24,481 bases of DNA. Origin: CAINVV01 sp036508555. GTDB taxonomy: Bacteria; Bacteroidota; Bacteroidia; Bacteroidales; Prolixibacteraceae. Below the pieces are notes generated by a model. It saw nothing but the letters and a program-made list of their open reading frames with translations, had not been told where the DNA came from and did not search any database. Location of the stretch: contig DATCHD010000054.1 of the NCBI GenBank assembly GCA_036508555.1, forward strand, positions 1 to 24,481, written 5' to 3'. The first letter of the stretch is position 1. Each line of letters opens with the position of its first letter. The position numbers and the translations under genes are program-made. Shown here piece after piece: positions 13,465 through 21,448 of this stretch.

Positions 13465-15357
13465 ATGGCAGGTTTTCTTGAAAATATCGACTATCCATCT
13501 GATCTTAAAAAACTTAATGAAAAGGATTTACCAAAAGTATGTGCCGAACTCAGGGAGCTGATTATTCGGGAGGCCTCCTGCAATCCTGGTCATTTTGGAG
13601 CCAGTATGGGTGTTGTCGATCTGACTGTTGCACTTCATTATGTTTACAATACTCCTTACGATAAGCTGATCTGGGACGTTGGTCATCAGGCATACGGTCA
13701 CAAAATACTTACGGGCAGAAGAAAACAATTTCACTCCAACAGAAGGTACAAAGGATTGAGCGGTTTCCCGAACAGGTCGGAGAGTGAATATGACGCTTTT
13801 GGCGTGGGTCACTCATCTACTTCGATCTCTGCTGCCCTCGGTATGGCGGTTTCCGCCAAACTGAACGGTGAGACGAACCGCAAGGTAGTCGCCATCATTG
13901 GCGATGGCTCCATGACAGGTGGACTGGCTTTTGAAGGCCTTAACAATGCCGGTGGTTCCAATGCCGATATCCTGGTTATATTGAATGACAACAACATGTC
14001 TATCGATCCAAATGTCGGTGGCCTCAGCAGGTATTTTGTCAGGATGCAGACATCCAGGGCTTACAACCGGCTTAGGTCGGGAGTCTGGAGAGTGCTGAAG
14101 CATTTCAGAAATCCCGGTATGAACATGATCTGGTTTTTGCGCAAACATCAGCACGCTATGAAATCGATGGTTTTTGACGACAGCAACCTGTTTGAGACCC
14201 TTGGCATTCGCTATTTCGGTCCGGTGGACGGACATGATGTGATCGCACTTACCAGGATTTTCAGGCACATCAAAGATATTCCAGGGCCAAAGCTTCTTCA
14301 TGTTATGACCAAAAAAGGGAAGGGTTTTATCCCTGCGGAAAATGATGCTACGAAATGGCATGCTCCCGGAAAATTTGATGTCGCGACTGGCGAAATATTC
14401 GATGATTCTGATTCGCAATCCAAAATACCTAAATACCAGGTCGTTTTCGGACAGACCCTGCTTGAACTGGCCCTTCTGAATGAAAATATTGTCGGGATCA
14501 CCCCTGCAATGCCTACTGGCTGTTCCATGAATATTATGATGGACGTCCTGCCTCAGAGAACCTTTGACGTTGGTATAGCAGAACCCCACGCAGTAACTTT
14601 TGCTGCAGGGATGGCCGTAGCCGGGAAGGTCCCCTTCGTGAATATTTACTCGTCCTTTATGCAAAGATCTTATGATCAGATTATTCATGATGTTGCGCTA
14701 CAGAAGCTGAACGTCGTTTTCTGCATGGATCGTGGGGGACTTGTCGGGGCTGACGGAGCCACCCACCATGGTGTGTTCGATCTGGCATTTATGAGAAGCA
14801 TCCCAAATATGACGGTTTCTGCCCCAATGGATGAAATTGAACTGAGGAATCTGATGTACACGGCACAGCTTCCTGACAAGGGCCCTTTTGCGATCCGTTA
14901 TCCAAAGGGAGTAGGCAAACACAAGGAGTGGAAGGTCGACTTTACCGAAATCCCGGTAGGGAAGGGAAGAAAAATGGTCGACGGACAAGATGTCGCCATT
15001 CTTACGATCGGGCATCCTGGAAATTTTGTTGCCAAGGCTGTAAATATCCTTGCCGCAGAAAATATTTCGGTGGCACATTACGATATGAGATTTGTGAAAC
15101 CTATTGACAAAGAGATACTTGACGAGGTGGCTGCTCGGTTCGACCGCATCATCACGGTTGAAGATGGTGTAATCGATGGCGGTTTCGGAAGTGCTGTGTT
15201 GGAGTATTTTGCGACCAAAGGATATAAGAAATCTGTTGTCAGACTCGGCGTACCAGATCGCTTTGTGGAGCACGGAACCCAGCCGGAACTCTACCGGGAA
15301 TGTGGTTTTGATGTGGAAGGAATCTGTGAGGCTGTAAGAAAAACATTTCCACATTAA
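13465..15357 (+). CDS. dxs: 1-deoxy-D-xylulose-5-phosphate synthase
   Basis: Dxs joins pyruvate and glyceraldehyde 3-phosphate with thiamine diphosphate, the first step of the MEP pathway. The 630-residue length is normal. Visible motifs are PGHFGASMG (41-49), DVGHQAYGHK (71-80), the TPP motif GDGSMTGG...NDNNMSI (147-180), TPAMPTGCSM (346-355), IAEPHAVTFAAGMA (371-384) with Glu373 as the likely TPP-activating residue, and MDRGGLVGADGATHHGVFD (421-439). The common forms are IAEQHAVT and DRAGxVGxDG; here Q is P and A is G, which are conservative departures outside the catalytic residues. It has its own promoter, and the next operon has a separate one. IspD of the same pathway is about 10 kb away. 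Confidence 0.97.
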   Translation: MAGFLENIDYPSDLKKLNEKDLPKVCAELRELIIREASCNPGHFGASMGVVDLTVALHYVYNTPYDKLIWDVGHQAYGHKILTGRRKQFHSNRRYKGLSGFPNRSESEYDAFGVGHSSTSISAALGMAVSAKLNGETNRKVVAIIGDGSMTGGLAFEGLNNAGGSNADILVILNDNNMSIDPNVGGLSRYFVRMQTSRAYNRLRSGVWRVLKHFRNPGMNMIWFLRKHQHAMKSMVFDDSNLFETLGIRYFGPVDGHDVIALTRIFRHIKDIPGPKLLHVMTKKGKGFIPAENDATKWHAPGKFDVATGEIFDDSDSQSKIPKYQVVFGQTLLELALLNENIVGITPAMPTGCSMNIMMDVLPQRTFDVGIAEPHAVTFAAGMAVAGKVPFVNIYSSFMQRSYDQIIHDVALQKLNVVFCMDRGGLVGADGATHHGVFDLAFMRSIPNMTVSAPMDEIELRNLMYTAQLPDKGPFAIRYPKGVGKHKEWKVDFTEIPVGKGRKMVDGQDVAILTIGHPGNFVAKAVNILAAENISVAHYDMRFVKPIDKEILDEVAARFDRIITVEDGVIDGGFGSAVLEYFATKGYKKSVVRLGVPDRFVEHGTQPELYRECGFDVEGICEAVRKTFPH

Positions 15358-15374
15358 TTATTTAATATTTTTTT

Positions 15375-15382
15375 TACCTTTG
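15375..15382 (+). promoter_or_regulatory. -7 promoter element for yceD-rpmF
   Basis: TACCTTTG matches TAnnTTTG and lies 24 bases before ATG 15407, just after the dxs stop. It overlaps the upstream in-frame alternative start at 15380, which supports ATG 15407 as the real one. An AAGGA Shine-Dalgarno-like stretch (15397-15401) precedes that ATG. Confidence 0.55.
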
Positions 15383-15406
15383 CCAAGCTTTTTAAGAAGG
15401 AAATTT

Positions 15407-15940
15407 ATGAACTACCTTTCGCAATATACCCTTCCATTTTCAGGATTGAGTGAGGGAAAGCATCATTTTGATTTTGCAGTCGATGATCGTTTCTTCGCGG
15501 AATTTGAAGGATCGGAGGTAAAGAAAGGGAAGCTCAATATTGGAGTTGAACTCGAAAAACGTTCAACTCATTTAAAATTGATCTTTTCAATCAAGGGTGT
15601 TGTGGAACTGATCTGCGACCGTTGTCTTGAAAATTTTGATTATCCCGTGGAAAGCAAGAGGGAGTTGCTGGTCAAATTCAGTGAAAAACCGGTCGAAGAT
15701 GAAGCCGAACTGATTTATCTTCATCCTACTGATTTTCAAGTTGAAGCTGCACAGTATATCTACGAATTCGTGATTTTAAGTTTGCCTATCAGGAGAATTC
15801 ATCCGGATGGAGAAGATGGAATCAGTCTGTGTGATCCGGTCATGTTAAAAAAACTGAAGGAACTCAGGCACCACAGCAAGACTTTAGACGAACCGGTAGA
15901 TCCGAGATGGAATGAGTTAAAGAAATTTAGTGGTAATTAA
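15407..15940 (+). CDS. yceD: YceD/DUF177-family protein
   Basis: A 177-residue protein directly upstream of rpmF, the conserved position of YceD (DUF177), which is linked to 23S rRNA accumulation in bacteria and plastids. The core motif is VELICDRCLENFDYPVE (about residues 66-82), where the CxRCL pattern is the family signature. IRRIHPDGEDG and LCDPVMLKKL near the C-terminus are also in place. The frame continues upstream to 15380 by nine codons. ATG 15407 is preferred because it follows an AAGGA site and the -7 element at 15375-15382 would otherwise lie inside the gene. The gap to rpmF is 17 bases. Confidence 0.88.
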   Translation: MNYLSQYTLPFSGLSEGKHHFDFAVDDRFFAEFEGSEVKKGKLNIGVELEKRSTHLKLIFSIKGVVELICDRCLENFDYPVESKRELLVKFSEKPVEDEAELIYLHPTDFQVEAAQYIYEFVILSLPIRRIHPDGEDGISLCDPVMLKKLKELRHHSKTLDEPVDPRWNELKKFSGN

Positions 15941-15957
15941 AGTAAAATATATTAAAA

Positions 15958-16143
15958 ATGGCACATCCTAAGCACAAACACTCCTCAACAAGAAGAGATA
16001 AGCGCAGAACACACGACAAAGCAATTCCTGCTCAGATTTCATCCTGCTCAAATTGCGGAGCAGCAGTTAAATATCATACTGTTTGCAATGAATGCGGATA
16101 TTACAGAGGGAAACTGGCAATTGAGAAAAGCGCAGCTGTCTAA
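15958..16143 (+). CDS. rpmF: 50S ribosomal protein L32
   Basis: A 61-residue basic protein of the large ribosomal subunit. It starts MAHPKHKHSSTRRDKRRTHD and carries two CxxC pairs (Cys30/Cys33 and Cys43/Cys46, in CSNCG and CNECGYYRG), the zinc-binding form of L32. It follows yceD as in most bacteria. Downstream is a weak A/T-only inverted repeat (CTAAAT/ATTTAG at 16140-16155), then a bactofilin gene rather than the plsX-fabH pair usual in many phyla. Confidence 0.97.
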   Translation: MAHPKHKHSSTRRDKRRTHDKAIPAQISSCSNCGAAVKYHTVCNECGYYRGKLAIEKSAAV

Positions 16144-16171
16144 ATTTTAATTTAGAACCTATTCTGCAAAC

Positions 16172-16552
16172 ATGTCAAAACCAATCATTAGCGAAGTAAA
16201 AGCCCTGAATACCATCGCTCAGGATACCAGGATTAAAGGCAATATTGAGTCGAACGGAGATATTCGCATCGATGGAATCCTGGAGGGTGACCTTGATTGC
16301 AAAGGCAGAGTGGTGGTTGGTCCGGAATCAAAAGTTACCGGCACGATTCGTTGCAGCAGTGCTGAAATTATGGGTTTTGTCAAGGGCGAAATTGTTGTGA
16401 AAGAGCTTCTCTCACTGAAAGCAAGTGCCACGATTACAGGGAATCTTACCATGGGCAAACTCTCCGTTGAACCCGGTGCCCGTTTTGTTGGTCACTGCAA
16501 GATGCTCAATGATGATATTGTCGTTCCTGAAACGGAATCTGACAACAAGTAA
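16172..16552 (+). CDS. Bactofilin (polymer-forming cytoskeletal protein)
   Basis: A 126-residue protein made mostly of a right-handed beta-helix of short repeats, visible as alternating hydrophobic/glycine strands: TRIKGNIESNGDIRIDGILEGDLDCKGRVVVGPESKVTGTIRCSSAEIMGFVKGEIVVKELLSLKASATITGNL. This is the bactofilin (DUF583) pattern. Family proteins polymerise without nucleotide and organise envelope synthesis, cell shape or peptidoglycan enzymes. The N-terminal 15 and C-terminal 20 residues are non-repetitive tails, as expected. It lies 28 bases after rpmF and 3 bases before the prenyl synthase, so it sits in one operon with both. No M23 peptidase, the common partner in other bacteria, is adjacent. 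Confidence 0.92.
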   Translation: MSKPIISEVKALNTIAQDTRIKGNIESNGDIRIDGILEGDLDCKGRVVVGPESKVTGTIRCSSAEIMGFVKGEIVVKELLSLKASATITGNLTMGKLSVEPGARFVGHCKMLNDDIVVPETESDNK

Positions 16553-16555
16553 AAT

Positions 16556-17539
16556 ATGCTCTCCTTTCAAAATCTACTGGCATCTTTTGAAACTGTGTTT
16601 CACAAAGAGGTTCAGACCATACAATCAACTGACCCGGTTCAACTCTATGATCCAATAGCCTATTCACTTCAGGGAGGTGGGAAAAGAATCCGCCCTGTTT
16701 TAATGCTTCATGCTGCGTCCCTTCTTTCAGATAATATTGATGGGGTTTTCCCGGCAGCAGTCGCCATTGAGCTCTTTCATAACTTCACACTCCTGCACGA
16801 CGACATCATGGATCATGCTGGATTACGGAGAGGGGAGCCATCCGTGCATATCAAATACGGAGAAAATAGCGCCATCCTGAGCGGAGATGCCATGTCTATT
16901 ATGGCATTTGAATTCTTGTCCAGGTGTGATTCTTCGAAACTTCCTGCTGTGCTGGCTCATTTTTCACGATCTGCCATGGAAGTTTGCGAAGGGCAGCAAC
17001 TGGACATGGAATTTGAAGAAAGAGATCAGGTAACAATTTCTGAATATCTGGAAATGATTCGCTTGAAGACCTCAGTGCTAATTGCCTGCAGTCTAAAAAC
17101 GGGTGCACTTTTAGCAGGTGGGGATGATAACTTCTGCCGTTTGTTGTACGATTTTGGTATTCAGATCGGTATTGCCTTCCAACTGCAGGATGATTGGTTG
17201 GACGTTTTTGGTGACCAAAATACTTTTGGAAAGAAAATTGGTGGAGACATCTGTGAAAACAAAAAAACATTTCTTCTGCTCAAAGCGCTGGAAATGAGTT
17301 GCGAAAAAGATCGCGCAGCGTTGAAATACTGGCTCGAAAAATCAGAATTTGATGCGCCGCAAAAGATTGAAGCGGTCAGGAAAATCTTCACTAACTCAGG
17401 TGCCAGTGATGCCACCAAAGCATTGATGAACGAATATCATGGTAAAGCCTTTGAAGCGTTAAATCAATTAGATCTACCTGATAATGATAAACTTGAACTA
17501 AGAAAATTTGCAGATTCCGTGGTTTACAGAATCAAATAA
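16556..17539 (+). CDS. Short-chain isoprenyl diphosphate synthase
   Basis: A 327-residue trans-prenyltransferase that condenses isopentenyl diphosphate with an allylic diphosphate. It shows GGGKRIRP (40-47), the first Asp-rich motif DDIMD (82-86), LRRGEPSVH (90-98) and the second Asp-rich motif QDDWLD (211-216). The residue five before the first motif is Phe77, and there is no two-residue insertion inside it. That combination is typical of C20 (geranylgeranyl, archaeal type I) synthases and differs from the long-chain Ala type, so a C15-C20 product is likely; this is inference. The gene is last in yceD-rpmF-bactofilin and ends 2 bases from the convergent PatB-type gene, with no terminator between. 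No gene symbol is given because the product length is not certain. Confidence 0.92.
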   Translation: MLSFQNLLASFETVFHKEVQTIQSTDPVQLYDPIAYSLQGGGKRIRPVLMLHAASLLSDNIDGVFPAAVAIELFHNFTLLHDDIMDHAGLRRGEPSVHIKYGENSAILSGDAMSIMAFEFLSRCDSSKLPAVLAHFSRSAMEVCEGQQLDMEFEERDQVTISEYLEMIRLKTSVLIACSLKTGALLAGGDDNFCRLLYDFGIQIGIAFQLQDDWLDVFGDQNTFGKKIGGDICENKKTFLLLKALEMSCEKDRAALKYWLEKSEFDAPQKIEAVRKIFTNSGASDATKALMNEYHGKAFEALNQLDLPDNDKLELRKFADSVVYRIK

Positions 17540-17541
17540 TT

Positions 17542-18720
17542 TTACGCTACACTTCCCAAAACTTCTTCAATTCGTACGAGTGCTTCTTCCAATACCTGTC
17601 TCGGACAGGCAAAATTCAGCCGAAAGAATCCTTCTCCTTTTTTACCGTAAATGGAGCCCTTGTTAAGCACAACTTCAGCCTTGTCAATCAGTAATCTGTT
17701 CATATCAGATTCCCTCATGCCATATTCGCTAAAATCGATCCATGCGAGGTAAGTGGCTTCTGTGAAGGTCATGGTTAATTTGGGCATTTTTGTGTTGATA
17801 AAATTCAGCAGGTAATCGCGGTTACCTTCCAGGTATTCATTCTGCTGATCGACCCAATCCATGCCGTGATGATACGCCGCTTCAAGTGCAACATTCCCAA
17901 AGAGATTACCAGAAGTCAAATGCAGCGTACGCAAGAATTGATCAAATTGCTGCCTTATCTTCTTGTCAGGTATGATAACATAGGAAGTGGCGAGTCCTGC
18001 AATGTTAAAAGTCTTGCTGGGTGCCATGCAAACAATGCAATTGGCTGCCAGGTTGTCAGAAATCGTTGGCAAAGGCAAGTGTCTGAAACCGGTGAAAACC
18101 AGGTCAGCATGGATTTCATCCGAAATAATCAGCACGTTATTTCTTAAGCAAATTTCTCCCAATCTTTCCAATTCATCTTTCGTCCAAGCCCTTCCGACCG
18201 GATTGTGCGGATTGCATAAAATAAGCATTCGGGTGTTCTGATCAATCTTATCCGTAAGATCATCAAAATCAAAACAATAACGATCATTCTCAATTATTAA
18301 GGGATTTTCTACCACCCTTCTCCCACATTCTTTGACACAGGAAAAGAAAGGTGTATAAACCGGAGATTGTATGATAATCTTGTCTCCGGGATTGCTGAAT
18401 GCCATAATGATAGAGGAAAGTGTAGAAACGACTCCCTGAGTTGGAAGGATCATCTCCCTTTCAATTAGCCAGTTGTGACGCTGCTGCTGCCATCTGATAA
18501 TTGAATTGTAATAGCCGTCAGGACGAAAAGAGTAAGCGTAAACTTCATGATCTGCCCGGTATCGTATAGCTGAAGTAATAAAATCAGGTACCCTGAAATC
18601 GCTGTCTGCGATCCACATTGGTATGGCGTTCCCATTCCCAAAATGACTGGCCAGATGATCGTACTTTTCACAATCAGTTCCCTTGCGGGGTATTATTTCG
18701 TCGAAATTGTATTTTTTCAT
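17542..18720 (-). CDS. MalY/PatB-family PLP-dependent C-S lyase (aminotransferase fold I)
   Basis: A 392-residue cytosolic pyridoxal-phosphate enzyme. MWIADSDFRVP (35-45) matches the W(V/I)ADMDF signature of the MalY/PatB group. LPTQGVVSTLSSII (92-105), NPHNPVGRAWTKDEL (170-184), SDEIHADL (200-207) and the Schiff-base lysine Lys236 in APSKTFNIAG (233-242) are in the usual order, and the C-terminal arginine block FFRLNFACPR is present. Such enzymes cleave cystathionine or related cysteine S-conjugates to a thiol, pyruvate and ammonia; some also have aminotransferase activity. Substrate preference is not visible in the sequence. It has a -7 element in the 23-base gap after comB, so it may be transcribed separately from the upstream operon. 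Confidence 0.88.
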   Translation of the reverse strand: MKKYNFDEIIPRKGTDCEKYDHLASHFGNGNAIPMWIADSDFRVPDFITSAIRYRADHEVYAYSFRPDGYYNSIIRWQQQRHNWLIEREMILPTQGVVSTLSSIIMAFSNPGDKIIIQSPVYTPFFSCVKECGRRVVENPLIIENDRYCFDFDDLTDKIDQNTRMLILCNPHNPVGRAWTKDELERLGEICLRNNVLIISDEIHADLVFTGFRHLPLPTISDNLAANCIVCMAPSKTFNIAGLATSYVIIPDKKIRQQFDQFLRTLHLTSGNLFGNVALEAAYHHGMDWVDQQNEYLEGNRDYLLNFINTKMPKLTMTFTEATYLAWIDFSEYGMRESDMNRLLIDKAEVVLNKGSIYGKKGEGFFRLNFACPRQVLEEALVRIEEVLGSVA

Positions 18721-18724
18721 GCCT

Positions 18725-18732
18725 CAAAAATA
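18725..18732 (-). promoter_or_regulatory. -7 promoter element for the PatB/MalY-type gene
   Basis: TATTTTTG on the minus strand matches TAnnTTTG and lies only 4 bases before the ATG at 18720, so any transcript from it would be leaderless or nearly so. It is therefore weaker evidence than the other sites. Confidence 0.3.
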
Positions 18733-18743
18733 GCCAAATAATA

Positions 18744-19445
18744 TCAGTCAATAATTTGCCTTTTTAAGTACTTGATCCCTTTTTCGTCTACCAATTTTAA
18801 GACAAAATCGAAACGGTCGAGATCCAGACAGAGATCAAAGTCGCTTGCTGGCGACCATTCACTATTAGCCGGATCCAGCAGACGTGCACCGTCACCGGTG
18901 GAGAGAATCGTCTTCATTGAATCAAAATCAACGCATTGATTCAACAATTTCGCCTTTACATATTCTGCCAGAAAAGTATCTTCCTGGGTAGGAGTATGCC
19001 CTTCATATCCCATGCAAACCAGGCTGACATGCACGGGATTTTTTCTTTTGATATATTCAATTATCGCTCCTGCATTGACGAAACTGCCGCTTAGTATCTC
19101 CTCTGCGTCGACTGCACTCATCAATCCTTTAGTCCCTGAACTGGTTGTCATGATGATAGTTTTACCGCGAAAATCAATCTCACGAAGATGAGTAGGAGAA
19201 TTTCCAAAATCGAATCCGGGTACTTTCTTCTCATTTCTCTCCCCAAGGAGGATGGCCGCAGGGAACATTTCCTTTAACCTCAACGCCTCTTCGACATGCA
19301 GCACCGGAATGATCTTTTCTGCACCCGCTGCCATCAGGTAGCAAGCGGTCGAAAATGCACGGAACACATCGATGATTACCGCCGTGCCCTTTGCTTCTCT
19401 GGCTCCTTCTGTTAATTGTAAAATCTCTATCTGCGTTGCTTTCAT
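18744..19445 (-). CDS. comB: 2-phosphosulfolactate phosphatase family protein (ComB)
   Basis: A 233-residue protein with the ComB block order: AVIIDVFRAFSTACYLMAAGAEKIIPV (about 22-48), GERNEKKVPGFDFGNSP (68-84), TIIMTTSSGTKGL (96-107), VCMGYEG (142-148), EDTFLAEYV (154-162). Family enzymes hydrolyse (R)-2-phospho-3-sulfolactate to sulfolactate; the role is known from coenzyme M synthesis in methanogens and sulfolactate formation in some bacteria. No ComA/phosphosulfolactate synthase lies in this window, so the substrate here is uncertain; a link to sulfonolipid or sulfonate metabolism is speculation. Its ATG overlaps the stop of the radical SAM gene by four bases (ATGA). Confidence 0.88.
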   Translation of the reverse strand: MKATQIEILQLTEGAREAKGTAVIIDVFRAFSTACYLMAAGAEKIIPVLHVEEALRLKEMFPAAILLGERNEKKVPGFDFGNSPTHLREIDFRGKTIIMTTSSGTKGLMSAVDAEEILSGSFVNAGAIIEYIKRKNPVHVSLVCMGYEGHTPTQEDTFLAEYVKAKLLNQCVDFDSMKTILSTGDGARLLDPANSEWSPASDFDLCLDLDRFDFVLKLVDEKGIKYLKRQIID

Positions 19446-20224
19446 CCGCTTACCTGGACAGGAATATTTGTTTCATGTTCGACTTTCAACGAAATTTCCT
19501 TTAGTTTCTTCAAAGTGATTCCTATCAGATTTTCGGCTGGTGTATCCCTTGCAATAGAATAGATCATGACCATCTTGGGCTGGATTTCATTTAAAAGACT
19601 GATCCATTGATCCACTTCATAAGCGGTGGAATTATCAAAGCTCACTCCCCCGAAAGTCCCCTTCAGAAACATGGTCTGGATAATCAATTCCCCTTCGAAT
19701 TTTTTCAGGTGACTGATCAGCGTTGCCAAATTCAACTTCACGATAGGTCGATTTAGCAGGAGGATGGTATCCAGAACTCCTGAATCGAGTTTAAGAATGT
19801 TATCGTCCACTTTTCTCAAGGCTTCCACCACTCTGGGTTTGTGCAACATTGTCGCGTTGGAGAGTACTGCGATCTTTGATTTTGGCGATAATTCGTTCCG
19901 TAAAAGAAGGGTATCCTCAACTATTAAATCGAAATCAGGGTGCATTGTAGGCTCACCGTTTCCGGCAAAAGTAATGACGTCCGGCAGATTCGCCACATTT
20001 TTCATTTCAAATAGTTTCTGCCTCAGCAAAGAAGCCACTTCTGCTCTTCCGGGAAGCTGTGTCTTATTATTACCCTTCGCGGGATTCCATCCGCACTCAC
20101 AGTAAATGCAATCAAATGAGCACAATTTTGTATCATTGGGCAGCAGGTTGATGCCGAGCGAGACTCCTAGCCGCCTGCTGATCACAGGACCAAAAATTGT
20201 TTTATCAAACAAAAAAGTTGCCAT
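19442..20224 (-). CDS. Radical SAM protein (COG0731-like Fe-S oxidoreductase)
   Basis: A 260-residue protein with the radical SAM cluster motif CSFDCIYC (Cys35, Cys39, Cys42). It is preceded by FGPVISRRLGVSLGINLLP, the opening of the short radical SAM family grouped with tRNA-wyosine-like Fe-S oxidoreductases (COG0731). The SAM-binding GGE-like motif reads FAGNGEPTMHPDF (about 105-117). The family is common in bacteria and archaea and has no settled bacterial function. No auxiliary-cluster cysteine motif is visible in the C-terminal part. It overlaps comB by four bases and follows the amidohydrolase gene with a 3-base gap, so it is in the same operon. Confidence 0.85.
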   Translation of the reverse strand: MATFLFDKTIFGPVISRRLGVSLGINLLPNDTKLCSFDCIYCECGWNPAKGNNKTQLPGRAEVASLLRQKLFEMKNVANLPDVITFAGNGEPTMHPDFDLIVEDTLLLRNELSPKSKIAVLSNATMLHKPRVVEALRKVDDNILKLDSGVLDTILLLNRPIVKLNLATLISHLKKFEGELIIQTMFLKGTFGGVSFDNSTAYEVDQWISLLNEIQPKMVMIYSIARDTPAENLIGITLKKLKEISLKVEHETNIPVQVSG

Positions 20225-20227
20225 ATT

Positions 20228-21448
20228 CTAGTTTAATTTTCTTACCACCGTACCCGGAAGCAGCTTCTTGTCAACCAGGCTGAACCCTGTTAATAAATTG
20301 ATCCCCGGTCTCTTGCCAACTTCAATAGATCCGGCCCAATCCGATATTTTCAAGGCCTTTGCCCCGTTATAAGTGGCCCATGTGGTAAGTTCGTTCACAG
20401 ATAAATCCGGAAACGCACTCTGAAGGATTTTCATCTCTTCCAGAATTGATAATTGATGGTTGGAGGCGAGGCTGTCTGTACCCAGACAGATTTGTGCCTT
20501 GTTTTTCCGTAATAACATCACATCGGGCAGTGTCTGTTGAATGTAGAGATTGGAGCCCGGACAAAGGACAAACCAGGTTTTGCCGAGGCTGCGGATGCTG
20601 CTGATAAAATCCAGATCCGACTGACTGGTATGAAGATTATGAATCAAAAGAAGGTGATTTTCCGGGGGGAGATATTTTAAGATGCTGCGTAGTGCGCTTT
20701 CCCCGGTAGGGACAAAAAAAGTAGTATCTATACCCAGATTATCCCTAAGATGATCAGATAAACCGCTTCTGCCGGTTTGATAAAGTTCATCTTCCTCCAG
20801 GCATTCCTGACTATGAATGGAAAGGATGGAATCACTTAATTGAGCTTCCGCAGCAATGGCATTAAACAAAGGAGTCGAAACTGAATAAGGTGCGTGAGGG
20901 ACGATCGATGCCTTTAACCCCATATTTTCAGCGGTTGCCAGACAATTTTTGACCCATTCAAAAGCTTTTTCCGCCCGGACGGGTGAGAATCCCAATGCTT
21001 CGATGAAGGTAAAATAGTCAATTTTTGAACCCTTTTTTACCTCGAAGGCAATGATTCCGTTGGCGATATCCCCGACGGCAACGATGCCGTTTTTGTACAT
21101 GAGGATATCCGCTTTCTCAGCTGCACTTAAAATGATTCCTGGTTCACTTGCTCTTTGGGTTACCACCTGTTTTAGGAAAGGTACAAATCCTGTTCCCTGC
21201 TGAAAACTGTCCTGCATGTGCGACAATTCGAGGTGGCAATGGGCGTTGATAAAACCTGGGACGATCACTCCACTGAAAAATTCCACCTCCGCCGATTCAT
21301 GCAATGCGCCCTGTGTATCTTCAATTTCAAGAATAGTTCCATCCTGATCGAGGGTCAAAATACCTTTTGAGTAGCATTTCCCTCTTCCGTCCAGGATCAG
21401 ATGAGCCGAAATCTTTCGTGTGCGTTGATTTTTCGAAACTAGATTCAC
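20228..21448 (-). CDS. Metal-dependent amidohydrolase (aminohydrolase/cytosine deaminase-like group)
   Basis: A 406-residue enzyme with a small N-terminal beta domain and a TIM barrel. Metal-site residues are in place: PGFINAHCHLELSHM with His70 and His72, His185 in HAPYSV, His212 and Glu215 in IHSQE, and Asp325 in GTDSLASN. The His-x-His, His, His-x-x-Glu and Asp pattern is that of ATZ/TRZ-like deaminases (guanine, cytosine, S-adenosylhomocysteine, aminofutalosine deaminases). Which purine or pyrimidine derivative it acts on cannot be told; an aminofutalosine deaminase is one candidate, but no futalosine genes are near. The start overlaps the DUF4296 lipoprotein gene by four bases. Confidence 0.85.
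   Translation of the reverse strand: MNLVSKNQRTRKISAHLILDGRGKCYSKGILTLDQDGTILEIEDTQGALHESAEVEFFSGVIVPGFINAHCHLELSHMQDSFQQGTGFVPFLKQVVTQRASEPGIILSAAEKADILMYKNGIVAVGDIANGIIAFEVKKGSKIDYFTFIEALGFSPVRAEKAFEWVKNCLATAENMGLKASIVPHAPYSVSTPLFNAIAAEAQLSDSILSIHSQECLEEDELYQTGRSGLSDHLRDNLGIDTTFFVPTGESALRSILKYLPPENHLLLIHNLHTSQSDLDFISSIRSLGKTWFVLCPGSNLYIQQTLPDVMLLRKNKAQICLGTDSLASNHQLSILEEMKILQSAFPDLSVNELTTWATYNGAKALKISDWAGSIEVGKRPGINLLTGFSLVDKKLLPGTVVRKLN

Noticed and set aside
13813..14688. 291-codon frame on the minus strand opposite dxs
   Set aside because: It lies wholly antisense to the TPP-binding part of dxs; the open frame is explained by codon bias of dxs.
16140..16155. CTAAAT/ATTTAG hairpin after rpmF as a terminator
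   Set aside because: The six-pair stem is all A/T except one pair and lacks a T-run, so it is too weak; genes downstream are closely spaced.
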